Positions 54,488 through 63,334 of a DNA stretch of 64,000 bases are shown here, piece by piece. Each line of letters begins with the position of its first letter. Positions within the stretch are counted from its first letter, which is position 1. Made by a program: the position numbers and the translations under genes. Source of the stretch: UBA7446 sp964014735 (lineage in GTDB: Bacteria; Bacteroidota; Bacteroidia; Flavobacteriales; Flavobacteriaceae); NCBI GenBank assembly GCA_964014735.1, contig CAXHBH010000005.1:1-64000 (forward strand). Reading direction: 5' to 3'. A model generated the notes under the pieces. It was given only the letters and a program-made list of their open reading frames with translations, ran no database searches and was not told the DNA's origin.

Positions 54488-55936
54488 ATGCTTAAACAAC
54501 AGCTTAAATTTAAGCTTTCCCAAAAGCTATCGCCACAACAAATTCAACTTATGAAGTTGATACAGTTGCCCACACAATCTTTCGAGCAGCAGATACTGCG
54601 CGAAATTGAAGAAAACCCAGCACTGGCATCAGGAAAAGAAAAAGAGGAAACCCAAGACGAGTTTAGTAATTCTGAAGAAGAAAGTGGTGATGTGATCGAA
54701 AACGATGACATTGATATTGACGCCTATTTAAGCGATGATGAAATTCCAGAATACCGCCTTCGTAGTCAAAACTATAGCGCAGACGACGAAGACAAGCATG
54801 TGCCTTATGCGGCAGGTATTAGTTTTCACCAACAGCTTATGGCGCAACTAGATACTTTTTCTTTCAATGAGCAAGAATACCAGATTGCAGCTTTTTTGGT
54901 TGGCAGCATCGACAGTAGTGGTTATATAAGACGTGAATTGATTGATATTGTTGATGATTTGGCATTTACTGAAAATATATACTCCAACGAAGAAGAAGTG
55001 CGAAGAATCTTAGTTGATGTACAACAGTTAGACCCGCCTGGTGTAGGCGCCCTTGATTTGCAAGATTGCTTACTAATTCAGCTTAATCGAAAAACACAAA
55101 GTACAGCAATTGATAATGCCATTTTACTTATCAAAGACCTTTTCGATGCCTTTAGTAAAAAGCATTTTAACAAAATAAAACAGCGACTAAATATCGAAGA
55201 TGATGCCCTAAAGGAAGCCATGTCTGAAGTAGAGAAGTTAAATCCCAAGCCCGGGGCAGCTTATGGGAGCAATACCAAAATGAATGCGCATATTGTACCA
55301 GACTTTTCCATTCAGCTCATTGACGGACAATTAAACCTGACACTAAATGGCCGAAATGCCCCAGAGCTTCATGTTTCTTCAGAATACCGCAATATGCTTT
55401 CTGGCTATAAAGAAGCCGCCAAAAAAAATAAAGAACAGCAAAAAGCAGTACAGTTTATTAAGCAAAAACTAGATGCAGCACGATGGTTTATTGATGCGGT
55501 CAAGCAGCGCCAAAATACACTTTATGAGACCATGAAAACCATCATGAATTTTCAAAAAGAATACTTTCTTACTGGGGATGAGCAAAAGCTAAAACCTATG
55601 ATATTGAAAGATATTGCAGACCGAATTGATATGGATATTTCTACAGTATCACGGGTTGCCAACAGTAAATATGTAGAAACACCTTATGGAACAAAATTGG
55701 TAAAATGGTTTTTTTCTGAAGGGATTACAAACTCGGATGGTGAAGATATTTCTACCATTGAAGTAAAAAAAGTATTAGGGGATGTTATTGCTGCAGAGGA
55801 AAAATCTAGTCCGCTAACTGACGAGCAATTGATGAAAATCATGAATGACAAAGGCTATCCCATTGCTAGACGAACCGTTGCAAAGTACCGTGAAATGATT
55901 GGTGCTCCTGTAGCACGATTACGAAGGGAATTATAG
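54488..55936 (+). CDS. rpoN: RNA polymerase sigma-54 factor
   Basis: A 482-residue sigma factor for enhancer-dependent promoters. Region I is the Gln-rich start ('LSQKLSPQQIQLMKLIQLP'), followed by an acidic region II (about residues 50-100) and the core-binding region III. The DNA-binding part contains a helix-turn-helix ('LKDIADRIDMDISTVSRVANSKYVETPYGT') and the RpoN box ARRTVAKYRE near the C-terminus. All domains are present and length is normal. A TACATTTA box (54462-54469) lies upstream. No sigma-54 activator gene is in the window. Confidence 0.97.
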   Translation: MLKQQLKFKLSQKLSPQQIQLMKLIQLPTQSFEQQILREIEENPALASGKEKEETQDEFSNSEEESGDVIENDDIDIDAYLSDDEIPEYRLRSQNYSADDEDKHVPYAAGISFHQQLMAQLDTFSFNEQEYQIAAFLVGSIDSSGYIRRELIDIVDDLAFTENIYSNEEEVRRILVDVQQLDPPGVGALDLQDCLLIQLNRKTQSTAIDNAILLIKDLFDAFSKKHFNKIKQRLNIEDDALKEAMSEVEKLNPKPGAAYGSNTKMNAHIVPDFSIQLIDGQLNLTLNGRNAPELHVSSEYRNMLSGYKEAAKKNKEQQKAVQFIKQKLDAARWFIDAVKQRQNTLYETMKTIMNFQKEYFLTGDEQKLKPMILKDIADRIDMDISTVSRVANSKYVETPYGTKLVKWFFSEGITNSDGEDISTIEVKKVLGDVIAAEEKSSPLTDEQLMKIMNDKGYPIARRTVAKYREMIGAPVARLRREL

Positions 55937-56146
55937 CTTTTTTTGTTTTAGATATTCCTTCCTAATTACGACTATATAATCAATACCTAAGACCAAATAA
56001 TACCAACCCCGTAGTGGTTTTTTGCTGATTAAAAAAATTAGCACCAATACCCTAAATACCAAAGCTAAACAAGGATGCCGTCAGCCATTAGGATTATTGA
56101 TTGAATTATCTAAAAAAAACAGGAATTACTTATTGTTCCAGCAAAA
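55937..56146. repeat. Convergent intergenic region with an A/T-rich inverted repeat
   Basis: The 210 bases between the convergent rpoN and DUF4270 genes hold no coding frame that I can support. TGCTGATT (56023-56030) and AATTAGCA (56036-56043) form an eight-pair stem, one pair G-T, around an A5 loop, preceded on the plus strand by T6. It could be a weak terminator region for both genes, but neither strand has a convincing T tract after the stem. Confidence 0.4.
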
Positions 56147-57862
56147 CTAATTAATCTCGGTATAAAAAATCTCTAACTGCAGTTTCAAATCCGAAAGGTC
56201 TGGATTAGTTGGATTAGGACCTATAAAAACACATGATTTTGGAGTGGCTACTGAACCCACAGGTATTTTAGTAACATTGGCTGCGTTAACCCTTGCCATT
56301 GATAATTGGGTTTGATTGGGTAACACATTGGTTAAAGCAACTCTCAGTGGTGCATTGACAGCATCGTTAGTTATAATATTTCGAAGATAATTGGTTATTC
56401 TAACTTTATAATACTGTTTGTCCTCTTCCTCAATCAAAAATCCCCCATAAACAATTTTTGCCATAGTGGGGGTTGTGACACCATCTTGAGAAAAATCAAT
56501 TATAGGTGTTAGGGTATTGGCATTATAAATGTACAAACGGTTTGGGAGCGTATGCTCATAAACTCCAAAGGCTTGTTTGTCTACATGAAAGGTAAGGTTA
56601 GCTTCGTTTAACAACCAAGATCTGCTTTTGAGATCTTCTAAAAGTTCGCTATCTTCAAATAATCTTATGTCAGCAACTGCTCCCAATCCGCCGCTTAGTG
56701 CAATTTGGGCAGGCTCGTCAGCAACAATAATGTCATTTAGGTTAGCATCGGCAACTGTAATTTTTGTGAATGTATTAAAGCGTAAACTGCCTAAAGTATT
56801 TATTAAAAACTCTTCTGTTACGTTTTCTATTTCCACCGGGTTGGAGTCAGCAACTTCAGATTTATAATTATAATTAATACGTATGACCATGCTATTGAAA
56901 TCCAATAACATGAGCAGTGGGCTGCTAAAGTTGCTTGTTTCAATTGAAATAGAGCGGAAAAAATCGCGCCAATCTTCTAATGTAGACAACTCTATATTAC
57001 CTTCCTTATCTAAAATAAGCTGTTGAAAGATTTGTTTGTTAAGCGGAACGCGCATTCGTGGTGATAAATTATCAGCGCTATCCTTTATGATTTCATTAAA
57101 ATCAAGGGTGATATTCTCATTTGCCAATTGCTGTTGCTCTTTGTGGATATCAAAATTAAAATCAGAATTATATATTTGACCTTGTTCAAAGTTTTGGTTT
57201 GGATCTAGTTGGCGTAAGAAATAATTGAGTTTGTTTATTTCAATATCAAAAGATGCACTGCGTTCTCCAAACAATGAGTCTATATCATAAAGCTTTTTAT
57301 CTGGGTTGGGATTAACGGTTTCGTTGTCTTCCCCATCTTGGGTGCCATCGCCATCTGTATCAGGATTGGTTGGATCTGTTCCATTGCGTTGCTCCAAAAT
57401 ATCGGATACGCCATCGCCATCAGAATCACTGTTTGGGTCTGTGTCATCAATATCATAAATATCAATCAAGCCATCGCCGTCTGCATCAATCTGATTGGTA
57501 AAAAAGGGGATTTCTAACCATACATCATTTATGGTTTCTTGCTCATCAAAACTGTTATCAACTTCGCTTTGAGCTGAAAACGCACCAAAGCTTGGAGTGT
57601 ATTGGCTTAAGTTTAATTGTGCGACAATTGCAGCAGCTGTATTTCCAAATAGTTTATCTTCTCGTTCGCCTAATTGGATGACGCCAATGTTATTGGTCTG
57701 TACAACATCTATAAAAGCATGCTTAACACCAACGGGGTAATAGGTCCTTTTTCCTAAAAATATATTTGCGGGCAGGGCTTCTGTGCCAATGTCATTAAAT
57801 TTTTTATCACACGATGCTATTAATAGCACAAGAGTGAAGAGCAGGGTACATTTTTTTATCAT
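56147..57862 (-). CDS. DUF4270 lipoprotein with thrombospondin type 3-like repeats
   Basis: A 571-residue exported lipoprotein: the signal peptide ends in LIASC with the lipidated cysteine at residue 18. The DUF4270 sequence ('TEALPANIFLGKRTYYPVGV', 'WLLNEANLTFHVDKQAFG', 'KIVYGGFLIEEEDKQYYKVRITNYLRNII') runs through most of the protein. At residues 126-180 there are Asp-rich repeats of the DxDGDGxxD type, typical calcium-binding type 3 repeats, ending in a DTDGDGTQDGEDN unit. The family has no known function; members are commonly found next to the glycogen-synthase-like gene and panC in flavobacteria. The protein is likely on the outer membrane or cell surface. Confidence 0.9.
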   Translation of the reverse strand: MIKKCTLLFTLVLLIASCDKKFNDIGTEALPANIFLGKRTYYPVGVKHAFIDVVQTNNIGVIQLGEREDKLFGNTAAAIVAQLNLSQYTPSFGAFSAQSEVDNSFDEQETINDVWLEIPFFTNQIDADGDGLIDIYDIDDTDPNSDSDGDGVSDILEQRNGTDPTNPDTDGDGTQDGEDNETVNPNPDKKLYDIDSLFGERSASFDIEINKLNYFLRQLDPNQNFEQGQIYNSDFNFDIHKEQQQLANENITLDFNEIIKDSADNLSPRMRVPLNKQIFQQLILDKEGNIELSTLEDWRDFFRSISIETSNFSSPLLMLLDFNSMVIRINYNYKSEVADSNPVEIENVTEEFLINTLGSLRFNTFTKITVADANLNDIIVADEPAQIALSGGLGAVADIRLFEDSELLEDLKSRSWLLNEANLTFHVDKQAFGVYEHTLPNRLYIYNANTLTPIIDFSQDGVTTPTMAKIVYGGFLIEEEDKQYYKVRITNYLRNIITNDAVNAPLRVALTNVLPNQTQLSMARVNAANVTKIPVGSVATPKSCVFIGPNPTNPDLSDLKLQLEIFYTEIN

Positions 57863-57869
57863 GATGTGA

Positions 57870-58673
57870 TTAAAAATCAGTCTTGTAAAAGGTTTCGTGA
57901 GCAGTTAAAAGATCGGATTCTTTACTTAAATCCAATACGGGCTTTGAACTTTTATGTGCCGCTTTTTTTACCTTATCACTTACAGAACCACTCGCAATAA
58001 TAATACCATCGGAATGTTGGGCGGCATTGATGAACATATTGTCAATTGTGCCCCTTTCTAATGATTCCATATGTTCGGCATCAATACCATCAAAAGCAAT
58101 TTTTGAAAAAACATCGCCACTAATATCATTTGTGAATGGTGGCTTGTAGAAAGAGGTTACTATTTTAGTGTTGGCCAACAAAGGTTCGTCTTTATAATAA
58201 AATTTACAATACAGTGGTACTAGAGCAGCTATCCATCCTTGTACATGAATAATGTCTGGAGACCAGTTTAATTTTTTTACGGTTTCTATTACTCCTTTGG
58301 CAAAGAAAATTGCACGCTCGTCATTATCAATATACAAACTACCGTCTTCTTCAGAGTGCAAGCCACGGCCTTTAAAGTAATCGTCATTATCAATAAAATA
58401 AACTTGCATACGTTCTTTAGGAATCGAAGCAACTTTAATAATTAACGGCATATCAATGTCATTGATAACCAAATTCATTCCTGAAAGACGAATTACTTCA
58501 TGTAGTTGGTGGCGTCGCTCGTTAATGAGCCCATACTTGGGAATAAAAATACGTGTATGGCCGCCGCGATCATTAACCATTTTTGGAATTTCAAAACCTA
58601 GATTGGATAATTCGCTATGCGGTAAATATGGAACGACTTCAGATGATATGTATAATATCTTTTTGTCTTTCAT
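57870..58673 (-). CDS. Glycogen/starch synthase-like protein, N-terminal GT5 domain only
   Basis: A 267-residue cytoplasmic protein resembling the N-terminal half of GT5 glycogen synthases: 'KKILYISSEVVPYLPHSELSNLG', 'MVNDRGGHTRIFIPKYGLI', and 'SPDIIHVQGWIAALVPLYCKFYY' in place of the usual H-x-D-W. The C-terminal catalytic Rossmann domain is missing, and the ADP-glucose-binding KxGG near the start is replaced by HSELSNLG. Family databases commonly label it glycogen synthase, but it probably does not make glycogen alone. It is divergent from panC and 7 bp upstream of the DUF4270 gene, so the two are likely co-transcribed. Confidence 0.85.
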   Translation of the reverse strand: MKDKKILYISSEVVPYLPHSELSNLGFEIPKMVNDRGGHTRIFIPKYGLINERRHQLHEVIRLSGMNLVINDIDMPLIIKVASIPKERMQVYFIDNDDYFKGRGLHSEEDGSLYIDNDERAIFFAKGVIETVKKLNWSPDIIHVQGWIAALVPLYCKFYYKDEPLLANTKIVTSFYKPPFTNDISGDVFSKIAFDGIDAEHMESLERGTIDNMFINAAQHSDGIIIASGSVSDKVKKAAHKSSKPVLDLSKESDLLTAHETFYKTDF

Positions 58674-58704
58674 GTAGCGAATAGGCGTTTTTCGTGTTAA
58701 GTCA

Positions 58705-58712
58705 CAAAATTA
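58705..58712 (-). promoter_or_regulatory. Candidate -7 box for the GT5-like/DUF4270 pair
   Basis: TAATTTTG on the minus strand matches TAnnTTTG, 32 bases before the ATG of the GT5-like gene, in the gap shared with the divergent panC. The -33 element is unclear. Confidence 0.4.
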
Positions 58713-58760
58713 CTAAAATTTAACCGACTTTTGTGCCAATTCATATGTATACCTAAGTAT

Positions 58761-59597
58761 ATGCCAATATACCATACGTTAAAAGCGCTAAATTCAGCGA
58801 GAAGTACCTACAAAGGCGATGCACTTGGCTTGGTGCCCACCATGGGCGCTCTGCACCAAGGCCATCTTTCGCTTATAGCAAAAGCAAAGCGCGAGAGCGA
58901 TGTGGTGTGGGTAACCATATTTGTTAACCCTACTCAATTTGACAAAAAAGATGACCTAAATAAATATCCCGAAAGTCTAGTAGCTGACGTCGCTGCCATA
59001 CATGAAATAGGTGCGGATATCAATATTTTTGCGCCCACAGCCAAAGACATGTATCCAGAAGGCTTGGTCGCCAGACCACAAATAATAGATGGGCTTGACA
59101 ATCAAATGGAAGGGTCCGATCGCCCAGGACATTTTGATGGCGTCATCACAATAGTTGCCAAACTTTTTGAAGCCCTTCAACCACATCAAGCCTATTTTGG
59201 AGAAAAGGACTTTCAGCAACTTCAAATCATAAAAAAATGGGCTAAAGAACACCGAATTGGAACCAATATAATAGCTTGCCCTATTGTAAGAGAAGTCAAT
59301 GGGCTTGCCATGAGCTCTAGAAACACACAACTATCTTACAAACAAAGGGAGGAAGCAGGGTTTATTCACGAAGCCTTATTGCTGTGTAAAAATAAATCTT
59401 TAAATAAAGATGCTGTTTACAATACTATTTCTAAAGCATTTGGAACACATCCAAATTTTGATTTGCTCTATGTGTTTTGTGTAGAAGAAGACACCTTAAA
59501 TGAGGTTCAAGAAATAGCAACTGCAAATAAGCCAAGGCTGTTTGTAGCTGCATCAATAGCTGGGGTTAGGCTTATTGACAATATCGCATTAAAATAA
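58761..59597 (+). CDS. panC: Pantothenate synthetase
   Basis: A 278-residue enzyme that joins pantoate and beta-alanine using ATP. Motifs are 'LVPTMGALHQGHLSLI' (ATP HIGH-like), 'VTIFVNPTQFDKKDDLNKYP', 'AYFGEKDFQQLQII' and 'IVREVNGLAMSSRN'. I start at ATG 58761 (MPIYHTLKALN), the family start; an upstream in-frame ATG would add ten residues with no similarity. panD follows, so beta-alanine supply and use are encoded together. Confidence 0.96.
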   Translation: MPIYHTLKALNSARSTYKGDALGLVPTMGALHQGHLSLIAKAKRESDVVWVTIFVNPTQFDKKDDLNKYPESLVADVAAIHEIGADINIFAPTAKDMYPEGLVARPQIIDGLDNQMEGSDRPGHFDGVITIVAKLFEALQPHQAYFGEKDFQQLQIIKKWAKEHRIGTNIIACPIVREVNGLAMSSRNTQLSYKQREEAGFIHEALLLCKNKSLNKDAVYNTISKAFGTHPNFDLLYVFCVEEDTLNEVQEIATANKPRLFVAASIAGVRLIDNIALK

Positions 59598-59598
59598 G

Positions 59599-59606
59599 TA
59601 CATTTG
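59599..59606 (+). promoter_or_regulatory. Possible -7 box directly before panD
   Basis: TACATTTG matches TAnnTTTG but ends only 4 bases before the panD ATG, so a transcript from it would be leaderless. It may be a chance match. Confidence 0.3.
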
Positions 59607-59610
59607 CCGC

Positions 59611-59961
59611 ATGAATATTGAGATTTTAAAATCTAAAATTCACCGTGTAAGGGTTACAGGCGCCGAACTTGATTACATCGGTAGCATTACCATTGATCGA
59701 GCATTAATGGATGCCGCCAATATTGTGGCAGGTGAGAAAGTACAGGTGGTCAATGTAAATAATGGCGAGCGTTTAGAAACTTATGTCATTGAAGGTGCTG
59801 AAAAGACTGGAGAGATCACACTCAATGGTCCCGCTGCACGTAAGGTTCAAAAGGGCGATATCATCATTATCATCAGCTATGCGAGTATGAGTATTGAAGC
59901 GGCTAAAAAATTTCGCCCTATGCTTATTTTCCCCGAAACAGCGACCAATACTATCGATTAG
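59611..59961 (+). CDS. panD: Aspartate 1-decarboxylase
   Basis: A 116-residue pyruvoyl enzyme that makes beta-alanine from aspartate. The self-cleavage site is G24-S25 in 'AELDYIGSITIDRALM', where Ser25 becomes the pyruvoyl group. 'GERLETYVIEGAEKTGEITLNGPAARKVQKGD' matches the family. Length is normal. It lies 13 bp after panC and 5 bp before the flippase-like gene. Confidence 0.97.
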   Translation: MNIEILKSKIHRVRVTGAELDYIGSITIDRALMDAANIVAGEKVQVVNVNNGERLETYVIEGAEKTGEITLNGPAARKVQKGDIIIIISYASMSIEAAKKFRPMLIFPETATNTID

Positions 59962-59966
59962 CCACC

Positions 59967-60923
59967 ATGTCCAAAATTTTAAAGCTTCTCAAAAACATCG
60001 TCCCTTTGGGATTGGGGTTATATCTTGTCTACTTTTCTTTTGCCAATACTTCCGAAGCAGATCGTGTGCAAATTATTACAGCCATCAAAAAAGCCGATTT
60101 ACGTTTGGTTCTTATATCATTGTTTTTTGGTGCATTTAGCCACCTATCACGTGCTTATCGTTGGAATTATTTGCTCCGGCCGTTGGGCTACCAACCAACT
60201 TTTATGTTGCGTATACTCACAATTATGATATCGTATTTTTCAAATCTAGGCATTCCCCGCTCTGGAGAAGTATTGCGTGCAGCTGCCTTAGCCACTTATG
60301 CTGATGTCCCATTTGAAAAAAGCTTTGGTACAATCGTTACCGAGCGTATTCTCGATATTTTGTTGCTATTCTCGCTTTTCGGACTGGGCTTTGTTCTGCA
60401 AGGTGAGTTATTACTGAAAGTTATTGGAAATCCATCAATAGACGGTATGCTGCTTATTTGGTTTGTACTTGCTTGCGTGGCTTTTTTCTTAGGCATCCGT
60501 AAACTTAAACGCTCAGAACATACATTGGCTGTGAAAATTGCAAGCTTTTTCTCTGGCTTGTGGCAAGGTATGTTATCCATTCTTGACATAAAGCACAAGT
60601 GGGCTTTTTTGGGGCACACACTTTTTATCTGGTTTATGTATTTGATGATGTTTTGGGTGGTAGCTTTTGCCTTACCTGAAACAAGTGGTTTGTCGTTTTC
60701 AGCTATTATTCCTGCATTTGTAGCTGGCGGTTTTGCTATGTCTGCCACCAATGGTGGTGTCGGATTATATCCCATAGCAGTGGCAGCAGTGCTACAGGCT
60801 TTTGATGTCCCTTATCCTCAAGCACTTGCTTTTGGTTGGGTGATGTGGACTGGACAAACAATAATGGTCGTAGCCTTCGGTAGTTTATCTTTTTTATTAC
60901 TGCCTATTTTGTCCAAAAAATAA
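59967..60923 (+). CDS. Lysylphosphatidylglycerol synthase TM-like / UPF0104 membrane protein
   Basis: A 318-residue protein with about eight helices. It matches the YbhN/UPF0104 family (the membrane domain of LPG synthase) through 'HLSRAYRWNYLLRPLGY', 'ISYFSNLGIPRSGEVLRAAALATYADVPFEKSFGTIVTERILDI' and the C-terminal 'ATNGGVGLYPIAVAAVLQAF'. These proteins resemble flippases for lipids; there is no lysyl-transferase domain here. It follows panD by 5 bp and precedes radA by 16 bp, so it is probably co-transcribed, though no functional link is evident. Confidence 0.9.
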   Translation: MSKILKLLKNIVPLGLGLYLVYFSFANTSEADRVQIITAIKKADLRLVLISLFFGAFSHLSRAYRWNYLLRPLGYQPTFMLRILTIMISYFSNLGIPRSGEVLRAAALATYADVPFEKSFGTIVTERILDILLLFSLFGLGFVLQGELLLKVIGNPSIDGMLLIWFVLACVAFFLGIRKLKRSEHTLAVKIASFFSGLWQGMLSILDIKHKWAFLGHTLFIWFMYLMMFWVVAFALPETSGLSFSAIIPAFVAGGFAMSATNGGVGLYPIAVAAVLQAFDVPYPQALAFGWVMWTGQTIMVVAFGSLSFLLLPILSKK

Positions 60924-60939
60924 TAGTTAGCTTCGCCTT

Positions 60940-62289
60940 ATGGCAAAAGTCAAAAAAGCTTTTTTCTGTACCAACTGTGGTCATCAACACGCCCAGTGGC
61001 AAGGTCAATGTAACTCCTGCAAGGCGTGGAATACCCTTCAAGAAGAGATACTAGAAAAACCCAAAACTACAGCTACATGGCAAGACGTCAATTCAACCCA
61101 AAAATCGAAACCTGTACGAATTCAAGACATTTCCATTAATACCCAAGCGCGCACGTCATCTGGTGATATTGAGCTAGATCGTGTGCTTGGCGGCGGCATT
61201 GTTGCAGGATCAATGGTACTTGTTGGTGGAGAACCAGGCATCGGAAAATCTACACTATTGCTACAAGTAGCCCTTGCCATAAAAGGCAAAGTAGTTTATG
61301 TTTCGGGTGAGGAAAGTGAACAACAAATTAAGCTGCGCAGCACCCGAGTAACCGAAGAGTCTAGCGAGTGTTTTTTGCTGACAGAAACCAATACCCAATC
61401 GCTTTTGCACCACCTGGGAACGCTAAAGCCTGCTTTGGTGATTATTGATTCCATACAAACCTTACATTCCAGTATGTTGGACAGCACTGCAGGGAGTGTG
61501 CCACAAATACGTGCCTGTACGGCCGAATTAATCCAATTTTCCAAAAACACTCAAACCCCTGTTTTTCTGGTTGGACATATCACCAAAGACGGTGCCATAG
61601 CAGGACCAAAAGTATTGGAGCATATGGTAGATACTGTCCTTCATTTTGAAGGAGATCGCAACCACGTATATCGGATCTTGCGCGCGCACAAAAATCGTTT
61701 TGGTACCACTGCTGAACTGGGTATTTATACCATGGCACAAGAAGGTCTTATTGCAGTTTCCAATCCCAGTGCATTGCTTATATCAAAAGAAAGTGCTGGA
61801 CTCAGTGGCCATGCCATAGGCGCAACGGTTGAGGGCATACGCCCCATGATTATTGAGGTGCAAGCCTTGGTCAGTTCTGCGGTATATGGCACACCACAGC
61901 GAAGCAGCACAGGGTTTGATAACAAGCGTCTCAATATGCTGTTAGCAGTATTGGAAAAGCGTGCCGGTTTTCAATTGGGCGCTAAAGATGTGTTTCTAAA
62001 TCTCGCAGGAGGTATACGTCTAAACGATCCTGGCTTGGATTTAGCCGTTATGGTAGCTATACTATCCAGTAGTTTGGACGTAGCCATTCCAAAAGGTTAT
62101 ACGTTTGCTGCCGAAGTCGGACTTTCTGGTGAGTTACGCAACGTGCCAAAAATGGAGCAACGCATGCAAGAAGCTGCCAAACTTGGCTTTGAGCGCATGG
62201 TGGTAACACAAGCTATAAAAACCGTTCCCAAAGGCTTGGAAGTTATCCGCCTAGCTACTATACAAGAGCTGGTGGAGCATTTATTCTAA
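60940..62289 (+). CDS. radA: DNA repair protein RadA
   Basis: A 449-residue RecA-like ATPase that aids recombination branch migration. The N-terminal zinc finger is CTNCGHQHAQWQGQCNSC. The ATPase has Walker A 'GGEPGIGKSTLLLQV' and the RadA-specific 'HKNRFGTTAELGIY'. The C-terminal domain is Lon-protease-like ('FLNLAGGIRLNDPGLDLAVMVAILSS') without protease function. Length is normal. The stop overlaps that of the convergent aldo/keto reductase by 4 bp. Confidence 0.97.
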   Translation: MAKVKKAFFCTNCGHQHAQWQGQCNSCKAWNTLQEEILEKPKTTATWQDVNSTQKSKPVRIQDISINTQARTSSGDIELDRVLGGGIVAGSMVLVGGEPGIGKSTLLLQVALAIKGKVVYVSGEESEQQIKLRSTRVTEESSECFLLTETNTQSLLHHLGTLKPALVIIDSIQTLHSSMLDSTAGSVPQIRACTAELIQFSKNTQTPVFLVGHITKDGAIAGPKVLEHMVDTVLHFEGDRNHVYRILRAHKNRFGTTAELGIYTMAQEGLIAVSNPSALLISKESAGLSGHAIGATVEGIRPMIIEVQALVSSAVYGTPQRSSTGFDNKRLNMLLAVLEKRAGFQLGAKDVFLNLAGGIRLNDPGLDLAVMVAILSSSLDVAIPKGYTFAAEVGLSGELRNVPKMEQRMQEAAKLGFERMVVTQAIKTVPKGLEVIRLATIQELVEHLF

Positions 62290-63326
62290 GGCGCAGGATT
62301 GGGTATACGGTTATGCACCGCATCTATTTCTTTTAAAATTTCTGCTGATAGTGTAATTGTTGCCGTATCTATGTTTTCCCTAAGCTGTGCCATGGTTGTG
62401 GCACCAATAATATTGGAAGTCACAAAAGGACGATCTGTAACAAACGCCAATGAAAGTTGGGTAAGCGTTAGGTTGTGATTAGCGGCAATTGCTGCGTAGG
62501 CTTCTGTGGCTTCACGAGATTGGTCGCTGTTGTAACGTGCCATACGTGGAAATAATTTTAGGCGGCTATTTTCTGGAAGTTTCCCATTTCGATATTTTCC
62601 CGATAGTACACCAAAAGCCAAGGGTGAATATGCTAAAAGTCCTAGCCGCTCACGGTGCGCTACCTCTGCATTACCTACCTCAAAAGTACGGTTAAGTAAG
62701 GAGTAGGGGTTTTGAATGGTTTTCATCCGAGGCAAATCCTTTTGCTCGGATAAGGAAATGTATTTCATCGACGCCCATGGGGTTTCGTTAGACAAACCAA
62801 TATGTCTAATTTTTCCCTCTAGAACAAAACCCTCAAGTGTTTCCAAAATCTCTTGAAAATTTTCCTCCCATTGCTCAACTGCATCAGGAAAATAGTCTCG
62901 TTTACCAAAGAAATTTGCATTACGTTCTGGCCAATGCAATTGGTATAAGTCTATATAGTCGGTCCTTAGTCTAGACAGACTGCCTTCGAGCGCATTACTG
63001 ATGTTATTGGGTGTAAAGCCAGTGGTGCGTATGTGGGCTGTGTATGCGCCTGGCCCAGCTATTTTAGTGGCCAATACCACTTGGTCTCGGTTATTGCGTG
63101 TCGCAAACCAATCGCCCATAATACGCTCTGTTTCAGCATAAGTGTCTGCAGTGGCTGGAACTGGATAGAGTTCGGCTGTATCAAAAAAGTTAACCCCTGC
63201 GTCTAGGGCGTAGTCCATTTGTTCAAAACCCTCTGCTGGAGTATTTTGGTTCCCCCAAGTCATGGTGCCAAGGCAAATTTTACTAACCTGAAGATCGGTA
63301 TGTGGAATGGTGGTATACTTCATCAA
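62286..63326 (-). CDS. tas: NADP(H)-dependent aldo/keto reductase, Tas-like
   Basis: A 346-residue TIM-barrel oxidoreductase. It closely follows the E. coli Tas pattern from 'IPHTDLQVSKICLGTMTWGNQN' to the terminal 'IPNPAP'. The catalytic tetrad is visible: Asp and Tyr in 'FFDTAELYP', Lys in 'VVLATKIAGP' and His in 'DLYQLHWPERN'. The natural substrate of Tas-type enzymes is uncertain. Two adjacent ATGs at the start are possible. It lies 8 bp downstream of the exonuclease III gene, which may share its promoter outside the window. Confidence 0.93.
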   Translation of the reverse strand: MMKYTTIPHTDLQVSKICLGTMTWGNQNTPAEGFEQMDYALDAGVNFFDTAELYPVPATADTYAETERIMGDWFATRNNRDQVVLATKIAGPGAYTAHIRTTGFTPNNISNALEGSLSRLRTDYIDLYQLHWPERNANFFGKRDYFPDAVEQWEENFQEILETLEGFVLEGKIRHIGLSNETPWASMKYISLSEQKDLPRMKTIQNPYSLLNRTFEVGNAEVAHRERLGLLAYSPLAFGVLSGKYRNGKLPENSRLKLFPRMARYNSDQSREATEAYAAIAANHNLTLTQLSLAFVTDRPFVTSNIIGATTMAQLRENIDTATITLSAEILKEIDAVHNRIPNPAP

Positions 63327-63334
63327 TTCGTTGC

